Assembly (NCBI GenBank): GCA_029448655.1
Contig: JACCLO010000027.1
Span: 94,368-158,367, forward strand
Direction: 5' to 3'
DNA: 64,000 nt
Origin: Wolfiporia cocos
Taxonomy: Eukaryota > Basidiomycota > Agaricomycetes > Polyporales > Phaeolaceae
Part shown: positions 1-11,783 of the stretch, in pieces
How positions within the stretch are numbered: the first letter of the stretch is position 1
Layout: each line of letters opens with the position of its first letter
Translations under genes and position numbers: made by a program
Notes under the pieces: model-generated
Told to the model about the DNA's origin: nothing
Databases searched by the model: none
Seen by the model: the letters and a program-made list of their open reading frames with translations, nothing else

Positions 1-1261
1 ATGGTAGATCCCCATCTCTGCACGTGCATGTATGTGATGCCCTTAGAATCTCCAAACATGGATTGACATGCTTCTCATAGCAACAAAAGATATCATTGGT
101 ATAGATTCTGATCCTGTCATGGTTCCATCGACCATGCCATCTGTCACAGATTATACCTGTAAAGGCATCTGGACGTTACGGAGTAATTAACTAGGGTAGT
201 ACGTCCCAAATACGCGGCTTACCTGAACAAGGCGCCTAGCGTGGGAGTATGAACTGCAGATATAGCTGGACCCTCGATAGCAGCATGAGCTGTTATCGTA
301 GCCCTTTTGGGGGAGTGGTCTATAACACCACTCATAAGCGCGTTGCATTGGGTCCGCTGCGCATCTTGTGATACCATCCAAACCCTTAGCATGTCACTCA
401 TCATCATCAAACACTGGTAAGCTGTCAACAAATCTGAACCCCTTGGAAATCCTCCATGAAACTCATACAGAAGTTGCAGCAAGGTTGCTTATCAATGCAG
501 AATATGCAGTACTGCTTCACCAATGATTTATGCCCAACATTGGCTATGCTTGCACCCAAAGTGTCCAGCATTCTGAAGAACGCAGTATGGTCATGCCCAT
601 AGTACAGTCTTGGACTATGCAGCTAACTTTCTTCAGCTGCTGCCATTTCCCCTAGAGAGGATAGGAGATATCAGACCCCCACTTTCTGTGACTGATGAGC
701 TGAGCAGTATCACAACTAACCATATTTTCCACAAAGGATGGCACTGTAGGAAGTATGAGCATCTTTCTTGTAGGTTTGGATGAAATATTGAGAACTGCAT
801 AACAACCTAACAACACTATGACAGGTACAAATGGGAATTCTGTGTCACACTAATCCTATGTCTTAGTTAACGTCTTAAGCTTCAGGCGCATAGTTCAAGA
901 CCAAAGGTGTGAGCTCAGGTGGGCGCACATAGATCATAAAGCAGGAGGTTATAGAACCAGTAGGGAAAATGCCCCCATAGTGAAAATGGATGCCCTAGCA
1001 GCAATTGTTAAGTCTGAGCATCATAGGGTGCTTAGACATTCAGTTATATACATAATGTATACTATTTCTAAGTAGACCTACCCTAATGGCTTGGTCTGTG
1101 CGTAATACCAATATGGTACAAGTATAGTGCAATATAATGTGAGATGGTGTGCTACCCTAGGAATAACACTTGCTTTTTAAGTATTTCATATGTAACTATG
1201 CTTCTAGTTTAGAGGCTGTGCCATAGTGACTTCTAGCTACATTGATATATGGAATTGCTAT
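1..1261. other. Subtelomeric sequence with old LTR remnant (family G)
   Basis: Bases 1-820 hold nothing I can support as a gene. From about 840 to 1261 the sequence is recognisably similar to 28360-28380 + 41240-41322 + 51333-51670, so both are copies of one repeat (called G here). It includes a minus-oriented LTR promoter: GGTCTGTGCG box near 1095 and ATATACAT near 1050. Copy G continues at 3060-3250 after later insertions. Confidence 0.5.
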
Positions 1262-1266
1262 GCTTC

Positions 1267-2452
1267 TGTCACAAGAAAGTACGTAAGTACTTTTTCCCTT
1301 GTCTACTATGGTTCTTCCCTACAATATGGGTCCTAAGGCACCCCCTTAAAGCCCTTAAGGCTATTAGCCAGTCCCACACCCCTTACTGGACATGTAGGGC
1401 CTTAGATACACGGCTGAATGGTAGGCACGTGATCACAACGTGTAGACAGATGACCGTGTAGCGGCACCTGATCTACAATGACAAGCACCTGGCCTGACAC
1501 AGAATGTGTCATACGTACATGTTTATGCCCTAACCCCTTCTACTAACGTTGAAGGTGTTGACGACGAGGTAACGTCGCATGAGCTGACTAGGTAGACTCC
1601 AAGATAGAGAGTCTAAGGCATAGTGACGGCGTAGTCACCAGAGGCAGTCCCAGTCTAGCATGCAGTATGATGATGAGGTTACACATCCATTGTCGAGATT
1701 GATCAGTCTGAGGTTGTAAGACCTCAGACGTCTACTTTATATACATGGAGACCGGCCGCTACCTAATGAAGGGCCTGCCCTAATGGCATGGTCTGTGCGT
1801 GCCCCTAAAGGTCATGCCTATGTATTATGTAAGTAGGGGATCACGTGACCGTATGTCCTGACGGACAGGTTGTGTTATACCGCTACACTACGCTGCACTG
1901 GTCATGTGACTACTAGAATGTGAGCTCCTGGGTTCGAGCCAGGGAGGGGGTAATACATCAAAAACATGCCACAGAAATCTGTGACATGGCCTCTACAAAG
2001 GTACCGGGGGGCTTATGAGTTCACAGGGTCCTGTTACCAGGGCCCTGGCTATTTAGTATACCCCACTAAGCCCTTATGGCTTAGTGGCTTTGGTTGCTAT
2101 AGGCCAGGCTTGATGCCAGGCCCTTTCCTGGTCTGCTTCCCAGTCCCCCTTAGGCCTGTAGGGTGCACAGACCAGTTATTTAGGGTAGGGTAGCACTTAG
2201 TTAGTCAGCTAGCCCCCCTGTATATATTCCTCAGGCTGGGACACTAGGTCCTCAGCCTTAGAATGTCATTTGGGGCGATACAACCCCCTTGATCCTCTCA
2301 CCTGCGTGATACCTGCTACTGCTTGCCTGGTTACCCCTAGTAAGGCGGCCTCTGCTACAACGACGTAGCATGCCCTTGTAGTTCTATCCCCACGCCAATA
2401 CCTGGCAGGGGATACGTTTAGAGTCCCTCACCCCGTGAGTCGTCTTGTGATA
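1267..2452 (+). mobile_element. Solo LTR, E family, split by solo LTR L
   Basis: It starts TGTCACAAGAAAGTACG and ends GTCGTCTTGTGATA, the same termini as the LTRs of element E at 52304 and 54911 read on the minus strand. The 5-bp duplication GCTTC flanks it at 1262-1266 and 2453-2457. It contains GCACAGACCAG at about 2169-2179 and a TATA-like TGTATATATTC at about 2219. A second LTR (1495-1986) is inserted in it. Internal landmarks shared with E include the stretch around TGAGTTCACAGGGTC. Confidence 0.8.
1495..1986 (-). mobile_element. Solo LTR L (492 bp) with TSD TGGCC
   Basis: It begins TGACACAG and ends CTGTGACA (inverted LTR termini) and is flanked by perfect TGGCC duplications at 1490-1494 and 1987-1991. 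Read on the minus strand it has GCACAGACCATGCC (about 1788-1800), then CATGTATATA near 1735, then an inverted repeat CTGAGG...CCTCAG. It sits inside the E-family LTR 1267-2452. Confidence 0.85.
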
Positions 2453-2472
2453 GCTTCTAGCTTCAAGAGATA

Positions 2473-3028
2473 TGTCACAGAATATCCGAAAGAACTTCTA
2501 ACATTCCTCGCTAGGTTGTTACAGCACTCCTAGATGTGGGGCCAGCTTGTTACTCCTTGCTATCTTCTCATCTCTCCTTATCTTATCAATACGTCTGACT
2601 TAGTAGATTAGTGCTGTAGGATAGCATGCACCTCTTCATAGCTCACATAATGATCACTAGATAACATGTAGCGTCACTTGTAGTCATTTTAGTTACGTCT
2701 GGCTGTGCATGGTGCACAGACCCTTATTGTAGGACAGACTCAGTAGTACATGCACTCATGTATATAGTACAGTAGATGAGAACTTACATTCTCATCCTTG
2801 AGATTCTCGACAACTGGGCTAACACCCCTTTCTTACGCTCTGTCTTGTGTGTGATCGATCAGGGTGCTGTCCCATGTCCTCTGACTTGCTCGTCTGAGGC
2901 ATTATCTTGACTAGTAGGGAGATAGGTGCCCCGACCGTTCAGTGCTGCTGCCTTGATGTGTAGGCCTTAGGCATTAGGGATTCTCCTATTCCATAGGCCA
3001 GTCTCACAGATACTGTGAGTCTGTGTCA
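2473..3028 (+). mobile_element. Solo LTR H1
   Basis: It starts TGTCACAGAATATCC and ends CTGTGTCA, 556 bp. It shares termini and layout with the interrupted LTR H2 (28383-41239). The promoter module is visible: GTGCACAGACCC near 2714, CATGTATATAG near 2758 and a TGAGAA...TTCTCA dyad near 2779-2798. The flanks AGATA and GAATA are only an imperfect target duplication, so the boundaries are less certain. Confidence 0.6.
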
Positions 3029-3279
3029 GAATATCCTAAGGGCTTCTAAATGATGAGGGTTGCCTGTGATGGCTTCTAATGATGTTGATTATTATGTTTT
3101 AGGTTTTTGATACGTAACCTATTAGAATGTCTTCTGATAAGCTTATCTATGAGGTTATAATGTTGTCATAATGAGGTCATGGCCTGATCTATGAGGACTA
3201 CTGGGGATACCTGGGGTTATTCTGTGAGGGAGCTATTGGCTGTGTGATACTCCTCTATCAGAGAACATGATTGTGAGAA

Positions 3280-3500
3280 ACCTTTATATATGAACTGGTG
3301 TGTTGTATTTTGTAGTATTTTATATGAAATTATTGCATTTTAAATGGATTTATTGGGATTTATATGAGTTTATTTTGACTTAATTGAATTTATGCAAATT
3401 TATATGAATTTATTTGTGATTATATGAATTTATTAAGATTTATATGAATTTATTTGGAGTTATTGTATGGTATGATGGCTTATATTAGTGTATTTTAACA
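3280..3500. repeat. AT-rich block resembling pre-telomeric sequence
   Basis: Repeated TATATGAATTTATT units spaced about 20-30 bases, ending GTGTATTTTAACAAG. It resembles the blocks at 23390-23655 and 63590-63860 but has no TTAGGGG unit. It may be a third, older chromosome-end remnant. No ORF of note. Confidence 0.45.
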
Positions 3501-5105
3501 AGTTAAGTGGGCTTCAATGCATGGGAACTTGCACCTGAGGCCAGATGGGGTGCAGAGGAGTATCATGAGATCGACGCCCGAGTGAAGTGAGAAGTGTTGA
3601 TCTTGCTAGAGACTGAATGGAGGTGTGCAGGTAAAGTGGATCTCTCAACTAGTGAGAGAAGAGCTGAGCACTTTCGGGTTTCCCCTCGTTAGTACCACAC
3701 ACTGGCTTATATATGTCTGGTGTATGCTTATGCGCACAGTGATCGCATGTCCTAAAGCCAAGGAGACATGAGCAGTAGTTAGATACACGTTGTGGGGATT
3801 CACAGTCCCAGGACTGAAAAATAGCATAGACCCCCAAAGATGTGGGGACTCACGCAAAATGGGTAGCTCTAGAGGTTCCGCTGGAGCAGCTGTCATGTGT
3901 TTCACCCTCAAATGTATGTGAACCAATCATTGTAATCGTATTTGTTTAATTTGAAATTGTGAAGAGTGCTGCCATTCAATCGAGCAATTGAAATAGGTGG
4001 GCAGTGCAGACAGAAAGGAAGCATGAAACTAGAGGAAGTTCGGTGATTCTGAAATGCCGTTATTAGATGGCGTTTGAGAAGCCTGGTGAAAATTAAACAC
4101 TGAGTCCAAGATTCTGCCGAAGAATGGAAGGTTACATTCTTCTGATATGAATACCTCTGCTTGACCAAATTTCCCACACGGGGTGAGAATGCCGATCAAA
4201 CTTTGATATGAACACTGCGGTCTTGATGTATTTGATAGGTCCCTGATTACATATTATGTAAACAAGATCCAAATTGATCAGGCTGAAAGTTTTCACATGG
4301 TATGGTCATGGATGGAACATGAAGTGTACAAAGTTGCTAAGAAAATGGTGGTGCCAATTTTGAGAAATGAGGGGATGAAGTGTTAAATATAGATAGATGT
4401 ATATAAGCCTATCTGGTACAGATATGAATAAGCCTTCCAAAGACAATAATGAGCAATATGACTGTAATAATATGCCTGTGAGAAGGCTAAGTCATAGGCT
4501 CAGTGGTTGAATTATTTGAGGGGCATGAACATTTGTACAGAGACCAGCCAGAATAATTGAACCACTGCAGATAGAGACTAGCTTTTCAAAGCAGAAAATG
4601 AAGGATTCAGTGGTAGAGAGTGGTGCACAGTGTTTCAGAGGAGACATTCTAGCAATTAAATTATTTGAGGACAATTTTTGGGGACAGGGGCCATGTAACA
4701 TAATTTATATGACCACTCATTGTTCTTGCCAGCATTCTTTTGCATGTCACGTTACCAACTGGCAGTCCCAGACCAGCGGAGTGTGGAGACAGACTTTCAA
4801 CACCCTTTAGCCAAAAGGGCCGCTATAACAGCTCAGCTGTCATAGGCGGGACACACTATATGTGCAGTTCATATTCCCACGCTGGGCGCTTCATAGCGTT
4901 GTTTGGATAGTTGGCTCTATCCCTTGCGCGAGTGCCTTATATCACGGTATTATATGTCACACAGGGTTCCCAAGCCCCTCTTATGATCTTGGTGACGCTA
5001 TGTCACTGGGGGTAACCAGTCCCCATTTCGATCTGTGACATTGCAATCATGTTGTGAACACTATTAGAACACCACATACAAATTTTGGAGAGCATCTGAC
5101 CAGCA
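3501..5105. other. No recognisable gene or element
   Basis: About 1.6 kb with only short, unconvincing open frames on either strand and no LTR termini, tRNA or domain that I can recognise. It is probably decayed repeat sequence. Confidence 0.4.
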
Positions 5106-5110
5106 GTTGT

Positions 5111-6344
5111 TGACACAGTAATCACCATGCCACCCACCCTAGTGGAGAACCACTCTATACAACTAGTATCTGCCCTAATGGGCCCCCATTCTCTGCAAGG
5201 GGGAGAACAAGTAGCCGCGTCGTTTGTAGATGCCTTGCGTATCACCTAAGGCCGCACTCCATGAGTGTAGTGCATTGCCCCCAGACTAGCAAGCAAAAGA
5301 GAGACCATGTCAATATGGTCAGAAGGGTGCCCAGACGTCATCGCTATTTGCACAGAGTTGGTCGCTAAGGCACACAGCAGGATATAATGAAGATGACCAG
5401 GAGACACACCCCCTAGGCCAAGAATCTTAAGTCTGAGGTGTAATCCTCAGATGCTGCTAGTATATATACATGCAGCTCAACCCCTAACTACCAGAACACC
5501 TTGCCCTAAAGGCTTGGCCTGTGTGCAGAGGGATCATGTGCTACTGTAACATAGTGACATATCACAAGACTGACCGGCCCTCTAAGCTATCTCCCAAATC
5601 CCTAAGCCTTGGCACTGATTCGGCATTGATGAAGGGGAACTCCTATTGCTGGTGTGGCTAGTACTCTCAGTCGAGTTAGACAAGGTGGTAAGGCACTCAG
5701 GAGGTAGTCAAGCCTGGGGCATAAGCCTGAAAGACGAGAATCTACATTCTGAGGTACAAGTCCTCAGGTGGATCATTATATACATGAGGGTCTTGATACT
5801 ACTGACTAGCTACCGGCCGTAACGTAAATGTCTGTGCATCATCAAGGTACTGGCGCAGGGACTAAGGGAGAAGCCTGGCATCAAGCCTGGCTCATAAGAA
5901 ATATATCTGCTAGGCCATATGGACCTAACAGGATATACAATATAAGCAGGCGCCGCCTATACAGTCACCTGCCTATGCATTGTGGTCACAAGCCTATCTA
6001 CAGTCATGTACCTAAGACCAACACACCAGTAATGGCACGTCAGAATGGACTGGGTTCTTAGCTAGGTTTAAGGGGGCCCTGCCAGGCCACTTAGTGGGGG
6101 GTTAGCTATGCGGTAAACCCTATAATTAAGGGAAAATAAGGGCAATGCCAGCCCTTAGGCTTTCTTGTGACATGACGCTGTTACATAAGACCGTAACATT
6201 GAGTAACGCAAAGTGGATAAGATAAGATAGTGAATGGCCACTTATGATCACGTGACCAGAATGCAAAAGGGCTGGTAAAAAGGCCAATAAAACACCTAAA
6301 AATGCACAAAAATGGGGGTTAGCCACATGGACTTTCTTGTGACA
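5111..6344 (-). mobile_element. Solo LTR (about 616 bp) split by an E-family solo LTR
   Basis: It begins TGACACAG at 5111 and ends TTCTTGTGACA at 6344, with perfect GTTGT duplications at 5106-5110 and 6345-6349. On the minus strand it has CATGTATATATAC near 5470 followed by the dyad CTGAGG...CCTCAG and, 34 nt after the TATA start, AGACTTAAG. The middle (5560-6172) is a second LTR. Confidence 0.75.
5560..6172 (-). mobile_element. E-family solo LTR nested in 5111-6344
   Basis: It starts TATCACAAGAC and ends CTTTCTTGTGACA, matching the termini of element E LTRs (TATCACAAGACG and TTTCTTGTGACA). Flanks TGACA (5555-5559) and TGACG (6173-6177) form a target duplication with one mismatch. It contains its own TATATACATG near 5779 with a CTGAGG...CCTCAG dyad. 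Confidence 0.7.
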
Positions 6345-6492
6345 GTTGTATTATATGAACAAGAAAAAGCACATACACCCAAAAGATATAGCTGCTTATT
6401 GGCTTGAACAGCATCCTTTAGGATGACCTTTAATAAGGTAATGCTTATTGCCTCTTATCACAAACCACTATGGAGTGGCAATCCACTGGAAA

Positions 6493-7113
6493 TGTCATAA
6501 GAATTTCCTTAGTTTTTTCCTATTTTCTACCATTTTTCCGATATTTCTAGTCATTTATCTTGGGTTTCTAGTCCAATAACTAGCTTATCTTGGTTCATAA
6601 CTATACATTAGATACAAGCCGAATGATGGCCATGTTATCTCCCATAATGACGGTATCTTATCAACAGAAGTTCCCTTAAAGTCACATATCTAGTTCGTTA
6701 GCCAATCGGACTATTTGTTCATAGCAGTCAGTCTATACACATCAGTGGATCAGGCACTGGTCACGCCCTTGGTTACTAATGACAATATGCACAAACCGTG
6801 ATTCGCGTGGCCTATACTGTACACCTATACCCCAGTTTTGATCGGCATATGTATTTACGGTGTATTACTAAGTCCATAAGCCCCTGGGGACTTGTACATA
6901 CAGATAAGAATAATTAGATTACATAACAAGACTGCTAGGGGTCTTATATAACATGTATATATACTAACTTGCTGAGCAGCTAAGTCCTCAGTTCTATTCA
7001 TCACATTCATACTACAAGTGAACAACTCATCGTATCCTGCTTGCTTACTTGCATAACTTGTCTAACCAGCAACCATCACCAAGAATATAACAAGTGAGTA
7101 GCTTCTTGTGTTA
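6493..7113 (+). mobile_element. C-family LTR, diverged
   Basis: A 621-bp LTR collinear with the LTRs of element C read on the minus strand (619 bp): both start TGTCA-AAGAA, share GACCAATAACTAGCTTATC-like and GCCGAATGATGGCC stretches and CATGTATATATACTA, then CTCAGTTCTATTCA, and end CTTGTGTTA. No matching target duplication was found, and no primer-binding match follows, so it is either an old solo LTR or the left LTR of a lost element. Confidence 0.75.
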
Positions 7114-7139
7114 AACATCTCATTCAAAAAGGGATACAT

Positions 7140-8026
7140 GCAGCAGGCATTCAACAGCGTGAGCAGCATGCTCCATAAGTCTTGTCCTCTTATTCTTCAT
7201 TGTCCACTGAGCTGATGTCATCCTTCCAACAGGCACACTGTTCGCTGGATGGGAGGAAGATGTTCAGTGCAGCAAGGCCACGATCGAGCTGCTGGACATT
7301 GTCCCAAAGAAGTCTCACAAGACAAAGGAAGGCCAAGGTAAAGATGAAGGTGCTGCTCCCAAGCCCAAGCCCAAGCCATGTTGGACAAAGAAGACAGCAT
7401 CGATGGTGGCAGCAGAGCAAGACATGCTGATTGCATCTGGATCCAGCATCAGGTCAGTCAGCACAATGGAAGTGCCATTGGTATCAACTTTTATCCAGCA
7501 GCCCGCCCAGCCCACTCAGCCCACCCTGCTCACTCAAGCCACCCTGCCCACTGAGGACTCCCTGCCCGCCCTGCCTGCTAAGGACTCCCCATCCACTCTG
7601 CCTACTGAGGACTCCCTGCCAGCCTCATCTGCTCAGAACCCCCCATCCACCTCCGCTCAGCCCATGCCAATCATGGATCCTGCCAATGCAAGCCCCTTGA
7701 CAATCCCCCCTGATAAGTAATTTACATTGGCTTTTCACCCTTTCCTGACTGCATCATCTTATCAGGATCCTGCAATGGAAGCCCTAGTCCCTCCACTGGA
7801 GACAAGTGCAAGGGTCATCCTGTCAATGCTGGCCCCAGCAGCCCTGACAAGCATTGTTGTCACAACAAGACTGAGGCACAATTGTCAGATGCAATCGAGG
7901 ATGATGAGGAGCCACAGAGCAAGGGAAAGAACAAGAAGGGCAAGGGCAAGAACAGGAAGGGGCTGAAGGGTCTGCTGCCGCTGCCTGGAGAAAAGAGAAA
8001 CACCAGATCATTCTGTTATAAGTAGC
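7140..8026 (+). pseudogene. Unrecognised low-complexity protein gene fragment
   Basis: I do not recognise this gene. A plausible exon opens after CCTTCCAACAG at about 7231 and runs to the stop after 7717. It encodes a Lys/Pro stretch (PKPKPKP) and then a Pro/Thr/Ser-rich region with repeats of the type LPTEDSLPA. A further open stretch at about 7878-8026 encodes an acidic then Lys/Gly-rich tail (KGKNKKGKGKNRKG) ending in TAG. The two parts are in different frames, so an intron or a frameshift separates them. The gene lies just downstream of the C-family LTR at 6493-7113, which could supply a promoter or could have truncated its 5' end. Codon-like bias and a clean acceptor support real coding history; function is unknown. 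Confidence 0.35.
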
Positions 8027-8375
8027 TGAGGGCCTTCATTGTATTCTCGCTCATAATCTGTACTTGTATATACAATCATGCACAACCGAATGAAAGCCCC
8101 AGCACATGCTGGGGTTTAAACTTGCAGCCCTTAAGCCTTTGCATTTAGGCCTTCCTATCCAAGTGTTATGATTCATTGTCCTGCAGCCCACATCCTATCT
8201 TTCTGTCTTTCTAAAGGCTGTGCTGCTAGAACCAAGTTGGCAGCTTCCATGTGAAGCATTCGACTTGTAGATGGTCAATGGAACCTGACAAGTTTATTAG
8301 CACATGCATCAAGTCAGATTTGTTTTGAAACAGCTAACAGCAACATAAAGAAGTCTAGGTCTATAAGCAAGAATT
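8027..8375. other. No recognisable feature
   Basis: Spacer between the gene fragment and the foldback repeat. It contains no LTR termini, no domain and no convincing open frame. Confidence 0.4.
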
Positions 8376-8954
8376 CTCGCATCTGGAAGAAGGCCGCACG
8401 CAGGGGTGCATAAGGTCATGTGATGTGAGTTGGTTTGAACGGTATATAGTGCTATTGTAGGTTGTAAGTTCTTCTATTGTTGTGCTGCGTGCAAATTAGC
8501 ACAGGTACTATGAAGTTGTAAGCAGTGTTCATAAGCTGTGTCTCTCATACCTGGGGTGAGCCTGTGCACAGGACTGCAATAGGTCACATGACTTCATTGA
8601 GTCCTGCATGCCGGCTCGCTCCAGGTATGAGAAATATCAATCCAGATATGAGGCAACTAGAAAATAAACAGCACTCTTAACCATTATTTCTCGTACTGAG
8701 AGCAAGCCCACATACAGGGCTCAATAAAGCCGCATGACATATTGCAGTCCTGCACGCAGGCTCACCCCAGATACGAGAGACATGGCTTATGGGTGCTGCT
8801 TATAACTTCATAATACCTGTGCTAATCTGCATCCAGCACAACAATAGAAGGACTTACCAGCTACAATAGCACTGTATAGCACTATATACCGTTCAAACCA
8901 ACTATTGTCACATGACCTTATATGCCCCTGCACACACCCTCTTTCAGGTGCGAG
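8376..8954. repeat. 579-bp foldback element with nested inverted repeats
   Basis: The left arm (from CTCGCATCTGG) and right arm (ending CAGGTGCGAG) are inverted copies about 265 bp long with a short centre near 8665-8680. Matched landmarks include TGGTTTGAACGGTATATAGTG against its complement at 8880-8902, and ATTAGCACAGGTA against TACCTGTGCTAAT-like sequence. Within each arm a unit of about 37 bp (CTCATACCTGGGGTGAGCC type) is itself inverted, giving four copies in alternating orientation. No ORF. It may be a MITE-like foldback transposon; no clear flanking duplication was seen. Confidence 0.8.
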
Positions 8955-9479
8955 CCATAGTCGTGCAATGCCAGCCCATCAAAACTACTAGTAAGGATGT
9001 TCATGGCCTTCAACATGCTGTTCGGTGATAACCATTGAATGGGATCGAATGAGATCCACCTGTTACAAGGCGTAACAACTGGCATTGTCTTGTTGGACTT
9101 TCTTTGCTGCCAATTCATTGATTGACAGAATACATACCTTGTGCCCATCATATCTTCTCTGGCTTAGCTTTAGCTTATCTATCATACATAATCCAAAGCC
9201 TCTCCAAGTACCTTTATTGAATGTACGGTGGTGTTCCTTCTAGCATCTATCTGACGATGTATGAACCAGTTCATCCATCAACTGTATCTGATCTCAATGT
9301 ATCCAATGATGAAATACCTTATTGCAGCAATGAACATCTGCCCTCCTCTTCCCCCTCACTCTCTTCTTCCGCTTTGACTCAGAGCGTTATTCTGTTCCTC
9401 TACTACCAGTAATGTCACCTGTCGATCATCATCCACAGCTGTCCTGTCGTCACACCCTCTGGAAGAACCGTCTGCTGCC

Positions 9480-10860
9480 TGCTCCTTGGCTTGTTCATCT
9501 TTCACATCTGGTCCTTCTGCATGTCAGGAAACCACCACAGCTGCTGAAACAGCCCCCGCAGCCTCATCCATATGCACTTCGCATCTCACGTCATCTGAGT
9601 CCTTGTCATCAGCCTCTGATACTCCTGCATGTACATTGCCCTCAGCCACTGCTTCAAATCAAGATTCAACTGTGTTTCTTGTGGCAGAAAGACCCGATCG
9701 AATGCATTGCTCTTGAACTTCTCTGCTACCCACTAGACCATTCCTCTGAATAGAAGCATGGAACGTCTGGTAAACTTCCATCCCCACTGCATCCTGCTCC
9801 GCCACTGTCAATGTCACGTACAACGGCAATTGTCTGCTGCGTCTGTTCAGCAAAAGCACTATCACGTCATGCAGCATTTGGTGCCAGATTAGCATCACCT
9901 GTTGGTTCAGACTGTCCCACTCTTCCTCCTCTAAGTCTGCGTCCGGAGCCTCCGACTCGTCCTCCTTCCGCATCATCGGTGGCACTACTGGCTGCATCCA
10001 GATGTTCTCCTCATCCAGCCCAAACTTAAAGTCCACAGGCACCTCCATCCTCAGGTGTTCCAGCTGAAGCGTGTTTCCCTGTTTTTCCATTCATGTCAGA
10101 TCGGTCTTTGGTTTTTCTCTGAATCCACAGCAGAAGCTGAACACCTTGTACAGGTTGTTCATGCTTCCGATGTTGTACAGACATGTCAGCATCTCCTCCT
10201 TCACTTTCCGTCGGTTGCTCAGCCGGTATGTTCCGTGTCTCCTTCTCCCCCGATCTATCACTTCTCCATAATCCTCGATGATTCCTCCCACGAAATAGAT
10301 CCCTTGGCGGTCGCCAGCCATGCACAGCTCATCCAATTCATCTTTCAACGGAATGTACAAGTCGTTCGACCCGTTGCCATCAGAACTCTCCCCTCCTGGA
10401 TAGACCCAACACATTGCCTTGGCTGTCAGCTCCAGCTCCCACTGAAAGTTTTCTAGAGGGTACATCAGTGCATTCAGCATGTAGATCATCACTGCTCTCA
10501 GCACCAGCAATGGATGCCACAGATGCCACTCCCTCGGCATCGCTGGATGTTGTACAGCACGTAGTGCATTCCTGCAAGGCATACTATCTTGAAGTCTCTG
10601 TATCCAAAAAAGGCCTGTCAGCACCACTCTGACGACAAAACGCGTGAGCACAATGCTTCACGCTGCTTACCACCAGATCTTCAACCGAATGCTCATTACA
10701 CTTCTCTCTACAAATTTGTTCGATACGTTTCTGAAGGTGTGTAGGGCAAGCCTCAGCAGAACATGCACCTCCACCCATGCTGTGCATGACTGGTCCTGAC
10801 AATGTTTGAATATCTCACTCAGCAGCTGCACCTCCTTCAGCAATCGTTTCATCTTCGCCA
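9480..10860 (-). pseudogene. C-terminal part of a dead multi-exon Agaricomycete gene
   Basis: The minus-strand coding continues that of 22001-23232; the two are separated by solo LTR J (TSD CGCCA). Recognisable stretches are KMKRLLKEVQLLSEIFKHC (from about 10854), then HPLLVLRAVMIYMLNALMYP (about 10500), IYFVGGIIEDYGEV (about 10290), VMLIWHQMLHDVIVLLL (about 9880) and WWFPDMQKDQM (about 9510). Likely introns are GTAAGC...CTGACAG near 10670-10615 (phase unsettled) and GTGTTC...AACAG near 10155-10084, which joins YK to GNTLQ in frame. Stops interrupt the last part; the position after DQM, where I would expect Trp, is TGA. From memory this matches an uncharacterised protein family multi-copy in Agaricomycetes and often near transposons; that is not verified. 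Function unknown. Confidence 0.55.
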
Positions 10861-11049
10861 TGACACAGATGGCTCTGTGGGACTCACCAAGCCAGTATCC
10901 TTGCGATGAACTAAGGCGACTCAGTGAGGAAGAGGTTATCAGACGACGCAGGAGGTAGGAGGTTCTTCTACGGCGTACGCCGAGAAGAATAGAACTAGAG
11001 TTTATAGGCCGTCAAGGCCCTACTTATATACACAAATATAACGGGTCAT

Positions 11050-11770
11050 TGTCACAGATTTGGGACATGCCACTATTTTTCCCGTATTTTTACCTATTTA
11101 TCTGGTATTTCTACGACCTTGTAGACGTTTACGCTGCTAAGCGCCCGTCTACACGTACACGCAACCAAGCAACACGTACACGAAACCAAACAACACGTAC
11201 ACAACGCGGTATACGTCCACCTGTCATAACAACACGTACATAATACGCCCGTACGCGTCAATGACTCAGCGGACTAACCTCCGGTGTCACGCGCCTTACT
11301 CATATCCCGCTACCGGGCTATGTCAGTACAATTGGATAAGCGGCCCGCTCGTTATCACATGCCAATGCCCTTACGATTACTCATATCCCGATACCGGTAT
11401 ATAAGAATCACATGCATGGCTTACTAACGTAGCTACAGCCACTTCCACAACATGGACCTACGGTCCAAACAAACGATCTTACTGGTGCGGCCATTACCGG
11501 CGCACATGGTCTATTGTAGTTTACGACTTAACCATATTAGTTATGTCTGCGCACAGACCACCTTCATGTTTGGCTCCCTTACCGGTAAACCAAACAAAGC
11601 ATGTATATAAGTAGGGCTATCACTGCGGATAAGCCTTAGATTTGTTCTCTGCATTCGCACAGTCACATATCATCTCTGCTTGCGCCCACTAGTCTCCTCA
11701 CCAACCTTCTGCAACTCCTTCAAGTCGCCTACAAGGTTATAGTGTGAGTCCCACAGTCTAGTCTGTGTCA
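11050..11770 (+). repeat. Element A 5' LTR
   Basis: It runs TGTCACAG...CTGTGTCA. U3 holds three 21-bp tandem units each containing ACACGTACAC (11151, 11172, 11193); element B LTRs carry only two. The promoter has a GCACAGACCA box (11551-11560) and TATATAAG (11604-11611). The predicted transcript start is at 11638, 34 bases after the TATA start. Confidence 0.95.
11604..11648 (+). promoter_or_regulatory. LTR core promoter and self-primer sequence
   Basis: TATATAAG lies at 11604-11611 and AGATTTGTTCT at 11638-11648. The latter is complementary over all 11 bases to 11773-11783 just inside the LTR. In Tf1 of fission yeast the first 11 nt of the mRNA fold back on the primer-binding site, so the transcript is predicted to begin at 11638. 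Confidence 0.75.
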
Positions 11771-11772
11771 TA

Positions 11773-11783
11773 AGAACAAATCT
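11773..11783 (+). promoter_or_regulatory. Self-priming primer-binding site of element A
   Basis: AGAACAAATCT starts 2 bases after the 5' LTR and is the exact reverse complement of LTR bases 11638-11648. It does not begin TGG, as a site pairing with a tRNA 3' CCA end would. Confidence 0.8.

Noticed and set aside
1926..1946. tRNA T-arm-like sequence with GGTTCGAGCC
   Set aside because: The stem and loop register is wrong for a T-arm, and no acceptor, D-arm or anticodon arm can be drawn; it lies inside solo LTR L.
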